Assembly: GCF_027244095.1 (NCBI RefSeq)
Contig: NC_069661.1
Span: 13,340,001 to 13,404,000, forward strand
Length of the DNA stretch: 64,000 bases
Origin: Hemicordylus capensis
Lineage: Eukaryota > Chordata > Lepidosauria > Squamata > Cordylidae
Reading direction: 5' to 3'
Part shown: positions 34,678-44,514 of the stretch, piece after piece
Position numbering within the stretch: the first letter of the stretch is position 1
Layout: the number at the start of each line of letters is the position of its first letter
Program-made: the position numbers and the translations under genes
The notes under the pieces: model-generated
What the model saw: only the letters and a program-made list of their open reading frames with translations
Databases searched by the model: none
What the model was told of the DNA's origin: nothing

Positions 34678-34885
34678 AGCACATGTAGTGTAGTGGTTAG
34701 AGTTTTGGATGAGGACTGGGGAGGTCCGAGTTCAAATCTCCATTCAGACATGAAACTCACTGGGAGACTTTAGACCAGTCACTTATCTCTCAGCCTAACC
34801 TACTTCACAAGGTTGTTGTGAGGATAAACATAACCATGTAAACCACTCTGGGTTCCTCAGAAGAACAGTGGGATATAAAGAGTGC
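34678..34885 (+). mobile_element. Sauria-type SINE
   Basis: A-box TGTAGTGGTTAGAG, B-box GAGTTCAAATCTCC, then CTCTCAGCCTAACCTACTTC and the end CAGTGGGATATAAAG. Confidence 0.85.
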
Positions 34886-35085
34886 TCAGCTGTGAAGCAT
34901 AGCAGCTGTTTCACACATTTCCCCCAATTAATACCATTAAATATGCACAATACATATAAGGGCTTACATACTGTTCAGGGAGCTGCCAATATAAGGTGAG
35001 AAATTAGAGAAACCTGTACTAAATGTTCACCAGAGAAGCACCAGAACAATGGGTAAAATTCATTAATACATTATTATTATTTCTT

Positions 35086-35312
35086 GTTTATATTATTATT
35101 ACATTTTATATCCCACTCTTCCTCCAAGGAGCCCAGAGCGGTGTACTACATACCTAAGTTTCTCCTCACAACAACCCTGTGAAGTAAGTTAGGCTGAAAG
35201 AGAAGTGACTGGCCCAGAGTCACCCAGCAAGTATCATGGCTGAATGGGGATTTGAACTCGGGTCTCCCTGGTCCTAGTCCAGCACTCTAACCATTACACC
35301 ATGCTGACTCCT
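35086..35312 (-). mobile_element. Sauria-type SINE upstream of JCHAIN
   Basis: The minus strand reads GGTGTAATGGTTAGAGTGCT, GAGTTCAAATCCCC and the end GAGTGGGATATAAAATG with an ATT tail. It lies about 460 bp upstream of the JCHAIN ATG. Confidence 0.85.
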
Positions 35313-35609
35313 GGATGTCATGATTCCTGGACTGTCCATGCTAATCTTGGGCATGTGGCAACTCTACAAGCAAAATTAACTGGCTAATCCAAAACATCAT
35401 AGAACATTTTTCCATCCTCAAGTACTTTCTTTATTATCCTTCTATATTTTATTTCAGTGTTTATGTCAATCTGTTTTGTATCTTTGTAATTTGAAAACAT
35501 TAGTAAAAGCTAAAGTTAAAAAACAACACACACAAAAATACGTTGCACTCCTACCCATTGGTATTGTTTTCGAAGAATGGGGCTTTCTTCTCTGATTAGC
35601 AAGCCAGCA

Positions 35610-35775
35610 TTTGTCTCTGTGGTTTCATTTCGTCCGACCACAGTGCACACTGCTATCAGCAGTAGTGGCTTGTGATCTACACATTGGCACTTCAGGAAAC
35701 TGACTGTGTTGCAGTTCCATATACCACTTACTGGCAGAGGGACACAGCTAGAGAAGGTGAAGGAAGGGATTAAAG
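35610..35775 (+). promoter_or_regulatory. Possible JCHAIN proximal promoter
   Basis: Upstream of the signal-peptide ATG are two RUNX-type motifs (TGTGGTTT near 35618 and ACCACAG near 35637) and an ATATAC TATA-like element near 35719, about 55 bp before the ATG. This is suggestive only. The transcription start is not identifiable from sequence. Confidence 0.25.
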
Positions 35776-35839
35776 ATGAAGACCTCGTGGATATTCTCTG
35801 GAGCCCTGGCAATCTTCTGGGGAGCTGTTCTCGGAGCAG
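35776..35839 (+). CDS. JCHAIN: JCHAIN coding exon 1 (signal peptide)
   Basis: Encodes 21 residues with a hydrophobic core (IFSGALAIFWGAVLG) plus one base of the next codon. The donor CAG|GTATGT is strong. It is read from the ATG inside TTAAAGATGA. The overlapping longer frame from 35706 is a shadow. Confidence 0.88.
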
Positions 35840-38800
35840 GTATGTGACCCGAGTCAAAGGAAAGCAATTCAAAATAATGTTTCAGCTAGGGAAATGCTTT
35901 TGTGCAGGAAAGAAAATACCCCTGGTTTAATTGACACATAAGTTCTTGCCTGGGAGGAGCAGACTGGAATTTTAAAAGTAAGGAATGATGGGAGATTATG
36001 CTTTTTCTGTTTAGCTAGGGTGCTTTGAGCAGGGGATTGGACTAAAAGACCTTCAGAACCCCTTCCAGTTCTGATATTCTATTATTCTAAGGTACATGAC
36101 CAGATGGTGCACCATCATAGTTAAGTTTTGAAATGGTGATCACTGGGTACTCAGTAGTGAGTTAGCATTTTGCACATTCTCCAAAGCTTTGTGGATGAAA
36201 ACAGGGACACAATCATACCAAAGACAATGGCCTGGCTACACTGCCAAAACCTATACTGCAGGGGTTCTCAAACTTGGGTTCCCTATTGTTGGACTACAAA
36301 TCCCATCACGCGCAGCCACAATGGCCATGGTCTGGGGATGATGGGAGTTGTAGTCCAACAACGTTTGGGGATCCAAGTTTGAGAACCCATGTTCTCAACT
36401 GTATGATGTATGTTGCATTGATTTATTGCATCTGCAACATACATATTTGTATGTTGCAAAATGCAACATGTTGCATTGTTTTATTCCATTGATTTATTGC
36501 CTCCAGTAATTTTAGAAGCAATGAGGGTGTTCTGTTGATTAAATATATATTAGAAAATCATAAGATTCAGTTGTAATCCAAAGTAAACTTTAGTATCTGC
36601 AATGTGGAAATGAGAGGCTATGCTCTGATGTGTATATGCATGTATTTATAGGTGTGTATCCTTGAGACAAGGTGTATCCACACTCACTTTACTCACAGAT
36701 GTAACTTCTAGAAACTTTAGGGAGAGAGTTGGCCTAAAGAATGATAACTCCAGCAATTCACACTAACAATATTTTAACATGGCAGACCTAAAAGGCAAAA
36801 ATAGGGACAAAAAGGGTTTACATATGATTTACTAGAGGCATATGATTTACTAGAGACACATATTAAAATTTTGATCTTCAGATCAAATAGGAATCAATTA
36901 CCTTGGTCAATGATCATATCGAATAGGGATGGTTGGAGCATATGATTTTATTTGCCATTATGAGCAGGGCTTCTAGAGTAAGTTGTTTGGTTTTTCCCCA
37001 ACCAAGGCATACCTATGAAGAGACTACAATTGTTTTATTTCATTTCATTTTAAAAAGTGTGTCCTGCCTTTCTTAAAAAAAATCCAAGGCAGTTATACAA
37101 CCTAGAATTTGAATTCTTACTTGCCTTGAAGTTGGCAAGCATGCCTGCCACCATTTGTACCAATTCTGTTCAAACTTTATTATATTACAACCGAATGCTC
37201 ATCCTGATAAGATGGTCTGAGGGAGCCTGAAAACACCACCTTGGAGTCCTTGGATTTCAACCTCCTTTCCAGCAACCTCAATTTGGTTGCTAGGACCGCT
37301 CAAAGACATAACTCAATGCCACTGATCCCCATGTGCTCCATAACTCAGCTCATATCATTTGGCCCTGATCACACGAGGCATGTCTCTCAAACATCTAGCA
37401 TGATGTCACTGAAAAATGTCATTTTTGTTTCTTGAGCAAAACCTTTTTATTTTTGGTTGAAGCTTTTTTTGGTGTACAGCAACAAGACGAGGAGAAAGTC
37501 CTGGTTGATAACAAGTGCCAGTGTGTGAAAGTGACTTCGAAATTTGTCCCTTCTAAAGACAAGCCTGAAGTTGAAGTCTTGGAAAGAAATATCCGCATCA
37601 TGTAAGTGCCACTCTATCTGTATTTTTGGTCTTATTCCTGCTATACTGTCATTTATACATAACCAACACAGGCATAACCACAGAAAGGACCCAGAGAGAT
37701 GATCTTCCTCTTTACATGCACTTTTAAACAATTTAAATCTCTCCTTTTCCAAACAGATAGAGACGGAGGGAGGGAGGGGAAGAGGAAGCAGAATCCTACA
37801 TTACAGGGGAGTAAATAGGGCAAGGGGAGACAGTTGTCTGGGGGCCCACTGCCTTGGGAGCCCCCCCCCGAGGCAAGTCACATGACTGACTCCCCCAGCC
37901 ATGCACCCGCCCGGGCTTCCTTCAGTTGTATTCATCCTCCAAAATTGATGTGAGTGTTAAGACCTGGAGCTACCAGAACAGCATGTCTTTCTCTAGTACC
38001 ATTAAATGACTTGCATCGTCCACAATTTACAATAACCTTTAAAAAACTAATTTAAGATTATGTTTTATTGTGGCACTGAGGTTATATTTTACTATGCTTT
38101 TGTTACCACTATTAAGCCTCATTTAAGATTTCTTTACTTCATGAACTGAGCTTGAGTGGGGGGGGGGCATTTTTAAATCTTGTCTCTGGGCCCACTCCAA
38201 CCTTGCTACGCCCCTGCTACATTACACAGAGAACTTAGCAAGATTTCCCTCTCTCCCATTCTTTGTCTATTTCAGAAGGGTAGCCATGTTAGCCTGTTGC
38301 AAAACACACACACCACACACACACACGCCTATTGTAGTACCTTAAAGATTAATAGAGCTGTTGTGGCAGGCATCTGTGGAAACTAGTAATGCATTTCTAA
38401 ATTATGGTTCTGAAAATTTAGCAAGGTTAGCTTGCAAGAACTGAACTGCTACACCTAACCAGAGTTCCTTGCGAGCACTCCTCTGGAAGTTAAGACTTAC
38501 ATTTATACCTCAGATGCATTGTTCTGGGGACGGAGTTAAGCCTCCATCCACCAGTCTCCATCACCAAGAAGCAATCAAGGAGGTGGGACTTCTAGATAGT
38601 TTGGTCGCTGTTGTGTACACGCGGCTGGTCTTGGCCAAATCAAAGCTGTGATTTTCCTAATTCAGCTCAGGCCAGTGACATATGGAGGCTTTTCACAGGA
38701 CTGCCACAGGCAACCAGGTCTAGGGACTGACCAGGAGGAGGAGTACGGTGGTGATGACAGAGGAGGAGGAGGGTGGTGATGACAGAGGCATATCTCAGAC

Positions 38801-41800
38801 TCATAGCTGCCCACCTCTTAAACTTTCCCAAGTAAGCAGGGAGTGGCCCTCCCATGAGGCAAAGAAAGATGATGGCCTCAGGCGGTGACACCAGCATGTG
38901 GCAGTGAGTGTTAGGAGCCCTCTTCCTTCTCCTGCTCCTGCTCCAAAGGGCATCACCCCATCTGCCTGCTGTGGTCGTCTTCTTCTGCCCCTGTTCTGGG
39001 TTCTTTTTCTTCTCTCCCCCGTCTCCAGGCATGTCACCCCTTCACCAGCCCCGGCTCCTGGGTTGTAGCCCACCCTGATGCCACCCCTCTTCCCCCTTAC
39101 TGACCTCACTTTCTGGGGCATACGATGCCCTCACAAGGGTGTAACTATAATTGAGTGGATGGGTTCAAAGAACTCAGGCCCCCAGCTCCTGAGGGCCACC
39201 CAGCTCCACCCCTCCTTGTTTTCTTCATTATCTTCCTCACTCTGAGGGGCCAATGGGGAAAGGGGTGAACACGGGCCCCCTCTCCCCTAGCTATGCCCCT
39301 GAATGGGGGATAGGGCTGGCAAGGATGCGGGACATGTTGCACCACACCTCAAGCAGTGAAAGGCACTGAGATGCCTCGGCTGGTAAGACCGGGAAAGACC
39401 CTTGTCTGAGTCCACTGAGAACCCCTGCCAGTCAGTGTAGGCAATACTGAACTAGATGCATCAGTGGTCTGACTCAGTATGAAGCAGCTTCATATGTTCA
39501 TATGGACAGTCATTCCTCTTCTGCCAATCAGTTCTTTTCTCAGCAAGTACCAGCTGACATACAGAGCAAGGCTGAATTAGTCCAGCCAGGGGTGCAGCAA
39601 TGCTGGAGTGGGCCCTGGGACAAAAAAAGTGAATATGGGCCCCTGCCGCCGCCGCCTCCTCTTCCTTCAGAAAAACATGAGAGTGAGAGCAAAGAGCAAG
39701 CTATCTTCCAGCTGGTGGGCCTCCTTCCCTTAATGACTCGTGGACCTTTGTACCACCAACACCCCCACCCCCACCCCCCATTCACTAAGCTATGCCCCTG
39801 AGTCCAGATTCCAAGAGAGGACTCTCACAGAACTTACCAACTAACTCCACTGGTGCAGTGGAGAAGGACCCATTTTTGATTCCCTCCCCTTCCCCAGGAA
39901 GAGCTCTGTGCAACCCAAAAATATGTCCCCGATGATTGTGCCGCACTCGGGGACATATCTTTTGGTGGCACAGAGGGCTTCCTGGAAGGAGAGAGCATCA
40001 ACAATTGCCAGTTAGCTGGGAAGTTCTGTTAGGCTGCTCTCTTGCTGCACTGGTTCATCCTTGCTCCGTATGTCAGCCACCCTACCAGTGCTGTGAGTCT
40101 ATCCATAGCTATCCTCTCTCGAAGTAATATGTGAAGTGTTTCCAGAGCAGCCTCAAGGGGAAGAGAGGCAGCCCACCTTTCCAGATTGGTGCATTTCCGC
40201 TGCATATCGTTTGTCTGGTATGTAACCTTTTTCTTTGTCTTTTTCAGAGTCCCCCTCCAGAACAGGGAGAACATCTCTGACCCCACCTCGCCAGTGAGAA
40301 CCAAATTTGTCTACAAGATTCCCAAGCTGTAAGGACTTATTTGTTGTATTTACAGTTGATAAGTAGTTAAACTGCCCAAGAATTGCATTCCAGTTATAAC
40401 TACTTACTCTAGTACAGGGCAACACAACTTCAGCCCTCCTGCAGTTGTTGGATCACAACTCCTATCATCCCTGATCATTGGCCACTGAGGTTTGGGATTA
40501 TGGGAGTTGTAGTCCAACATCAGTCGGAGGGCCAAAGTTGAGCAGTCCTGCTCTAGTATATAATGTGCAACACCCGGCAATATTCCTGGTGCAGTAATTC
40601 TGTCGTGGCATCACCCTACGGCACTACACACAGCTGCACAACTTGTGAAAGGTGCTGTCACAGCAGTCCTGGCATCCAGTCAGGCTGAACACGACATAAC
40701 TATTTTAAAAATGCGGGGTGGGAAGCACAGAAAATGGCGAGCATAAATAGAAATCCAACAGAAAAGAAATTGAGTGCAGAACTGCTTGCCACACGCCATC
40801 GTGTGTGCAACAAAATCCTGGCGGCTGTTTCGGTTAAGGCACAATGGCTTCAAGATGGAGAGACATGACAGAGGTCTATAAAATCATGCATGGTGTGGAG
40901 AAAGTGGATGGAGAGACATTCTTCTCCCTCTCACATAACATTAGAACCAGGGTTATCCCATGAAATTGATTGCCAGGAAATCTAGAACCAACAAACGGAA
41001 GTACTTTTTCACACAACGCATAATCCACTTGTGAAATTCTCTGCCACGAGATGTGGTGACAGCCAACGACCTGGATGGCTTTAAGAGGGATTTGGATATG
41101 AGAGGTCTATCATCAGCTACTAGTCGGCTACAGGCCGCTTCCAGCCTCAAAGGCAGGATGCCTCTGAGTACCAGTTGCGGGGGAGTAACAGCAGGAGAGA
41201 GGGCATGCCCTCAACTCCTGCCTGTGGCTTCCAGCGGCATCTGGTGGGCCACTGTGTGAAACAGGATGCTGGACTAGATTGGCCTTGGGCCTGATCCAGC
41301 AGGGCTGTTCTTATGTTCTTATGATCTGGAGCAGAGAAGCAGCAAAGAGGGGAGGGGTGTTTAATCCTTCCCCTTGCTTTTTCACTGTAAATCACGCACC
41401 AAGCAGTTTCTTCCCTCTGCAGGATTTCAGATGAGATTTTGCCCTTTCAAACATGTTTTTGGAGCGCTACAAGGGGTGGGGAGGGAGGAAGACGACGGGA
41501 GGTGGTTGTAGAGGAAGAAAACAGTGTGTAGGGAAAGGGTTGAGCATTCCTTTCCCCTGCTGCTCCTCTCAGGGCTGGCCTCACAATGAGGTGAACAGAG
41601 ACAGTCACCTCAGGTGGTGGATTATGAGGGTGTGGCTTCAGAGCACATGGCTCAGCAGCACAAGAGCGCCCCCCACCTGTCTGCTGCTGCCTCCCTTGGA
41701 TTTGAAAAGGAGAAGAGAGGCAGAACAGAAGAGGAAGTGGAGCAAAGGAGAGTGGTGGGAAGACCCACCGCTCTTCTCTCCTGCACTTCCTCTTCGGCTC

Positions 41801-42036
41801 TCTCTCTCCCCGCTTTTCAAATCTGAGCAAAACAGCAGTGGCAGGGGGCAAGTGGAGTGGGTGCCCTTCAGCTTCCTAGCCAATTGGTGGTGGTGGGGCA
41901 CCCTACCTCAGGGACTCAAAAGAGCTTGGGATGCCCCAGGTTCCTCTGCTCCAGATTGCCCCCTTCCCAAAACTGCCATGTCTTAATGGAAGTGGCCGTT
42001 AGGTTTGTTGTTGATGCTGTTAAAAGGATTTTGATT

Positions 42037-42099
<63 letters not shown>

Positions 42100-44455
42100 C
42101 ACTAGCCAACTTTCCAGTGCTCAAAGTGGTGAACAACAAAAATGAAATAATTCAAGAATAAAAACAATTCAGTGAAACAAAAAGTCAAAAGAACAGGGCC
42201 AAACAACCAAATTAATCAACTGAACCAAAGGCCAAATGAAAGAGATGTGTTTTGCACCTTCTTCAGAAGGCCAGTAGAGAGGAAGAATTTGCACATGATG
42301 CGTAGTCCAGCCTTGAGAGACAGAGATATAGGAAACACAGTTGCAAGATTTTCTCATTTTATACCGATTTATCATGGCTTCTGTAAAAGAATCTTTGGTA
42401 CTCTAGTTTGATGAACGTGCTAAAACGTCTTTGATAGACATCCATTCCTTTTCTCACCCTCACACTCTGAATTATAGTTCCAAGGTTCCCTGGGACAAGG
42501 AAATAATAATTAAACTTAAATAATTAAACTTAAAATTAAACTTAAATAATAATTAAAGTTTGTAGTGTAGATGCACCCATAGGTCCAAAATACCATGAAG
42601 GAATTTTAATATAAGCCATTTATACACAGACCCCCCCAGAATATCTGAAGCCACTCCTAAGACTTTATGGCTCGCTGAAGTAACATAGTAGAGATGTGGC
42701 AGTTTCTATAGTTAAATGTACAGGCAACTCCTCTTATAGGAGTAGATTGGATCACTTTCAGTTTGTGACTCCTGAGGATTTGGACAAACTGCTTCGGACT
42801 ATACGTCCTACAACCTGTTCACTTGACCCTTGCCCAACTTGCTTATTTCATATGGTAATCGTTTTATCAGAAAAGGTCTGGTAAATATTATAAATTATTT
42901 TCTGGGGGAGGGCAGGATGCCTCCTTGTCTTAAGGAGGCTATTATTAGACCACTTTTGAAGAAACCTTCATTGGATCCCTCACAGATAGCTAATTACAGA
43001 CCCATTTCTAATCTTCCATGCCTGGGCAATGTGTTTGAGCAGGTGGTGGCTTCTCAACTCCAGGCAGTTTTGGATGATATAGATTATCTAGATCCATTTC
43101 AAACTGGTCTTCAAGTGGGCTATGTGGTTGAGACTGCCTTGGTTGGCCGGATGGATGATCTCCAATTGGCTATCGACAGAGGGAGTGTGACTCTGCTGAA
43201 CATTTTGGATATCTCAACAGCTTTTGATTCTGTCAACCATGATATCCTTCTGGGTCATCTGAGGGAGGTGGAATTGGGTGGCACTGTTTTACAGTGGTTC
43301 CGTTCCTACCTCTCTGGTAGATTCCAGATGGTGTCGCTTGGAGACTGCTGCTCTGCAAAGCGAGAAATAAAGTATGGAGTTCCACAAGGCTCCATACTGT
43401 CTCCAATGGCATAACTTTCCTAAATGCCTGTCTGGAGGCGATAATGGTCTGGATGAGGGATAACAAACTGAAGCTGAATGAGGGATAACAAACTGAAGTT
43501 ATTATTTATTTATTTATTATTTGATTTCTATACCGCCCTTCCAAAAATGGCTCAGGGCAGTTTACACGGAGAAATAATCAATAAATAAGATGGATCCCTG
43601 TCCCCAAAGGGCTCACAATCTCAAAGAAACATAAGATAGACACCAGCAACAGTCACTGGAGGTACTGTGCTGGGGGTGGATAGGGCCAGTTACTCTCCCC
43701 CTGCTAAATAAAGTGAATCACTGCATTAAAAGGTGCCTCTTTGCCAAGTTAGCAGGGGTTAGGGTTAGGGCTGAATTTTTATAGAATATGGAAGCCAGAC
43801 TGGTCTCTAAAGGGACCATATAATTCCGATTTTAAAAGAACTGCATTGGCTGCCAATATGTTTCCGAGTGAAATACAAAGTGCTGGTTATTACCTATAAA
43901 GCCCTCAATAGCTTGGGTCCAGGGTACTTAATTGAGCACCTTCTTTGTCATGAACGCTGTCCCTTATTGAGATCATCTGGAGCAGGGATTCTCAACGTTG
44001 GGTCCCCAGATGTTATTGGACTTCAACTCACATAATCCCCAACCAAAGGCCACTAGGGCTGGGGATTATGGGAGTTGAAGTCCAATAACATTTGGGGACC
44101 CAATGTTGAGAATCCGTGATCTGGAGAGGTCCGGTTACGGTTGCCACGAGCCCGTTTGGTGGTGACTTGGGACTGGGCCTTTTCTGTGGCTGCCCTGGGG
44201 CTTTGGAATATGCTCCCTGTCAAAATAAGAGCATCTCCAGTTCTATTTGCTTTTAGGAAGTCCCTCAAGGCACACCTGTTCTCTCTGGCTTTTAATGAAA
44301 TTAATTTTAAACTGTTAATTGTTTTTATCCCATGAAATTGTTTTAACCTTTTAATTCTGTGAAATTGTTTTGGCTTTATTCTGTTTTATTTTTGTTTTAA
44401 ATTGTGTACACCACCTAGACGTACACATATCAGGTGGTATATAAATATGATAGAC

Positions 44456-44514
<59 letters not shown>

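Larger units (their letters stand above)
42690..44450 (+). mobile_element. L2 LINE with two later insertions, JCHAIN intron 3
   Basis: L2 reverse-transcriptase motifs: CLKEAIIRPLLKKPSLDPSQ, NYRPISNLPCLGNVFEQVV, LDISTAFDSVNHDILLGHL, LQWFRSYLSGRFQMVSLG and YGVPQGSILSP. After a gap come TRVKYKVL-like and FAFRKSLKAHLFSLAFNE. It is interrupted by a ~250-bp repeat (43498-43757) and a hAT MITE (43983-44118) and ends in a GATA tail. The catalytic FADD region is missing, so it is inactive. Confidence 0.9.

Noticed and set aside
35706-35930. Open frame over JCHAIN exon 1 (MLQFHIPLTG...)
   Set aside because: Wrong frame. The overlapping ATG at 35776 gives the signal peptide and a proper donor.
41450-41986. 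Overlapping long frames on both strands near 41.5-42.0 kb
   Set aside because: GC-richer repeat DNA without recognisable protein motifs. Its phrases recur in non-coding repeats at 38.8 and 51.6 kb.
42830-43414. 194-residue frame as a host gene
   Set aside because: It is the L2 LINE reverse transcriptase.
43753-43768. Interstitial telomeric repeat (GGGTTAGGGTTAGGG)
   Set aside because: Barely two units at the junction of two repeats, too short to mean anything.
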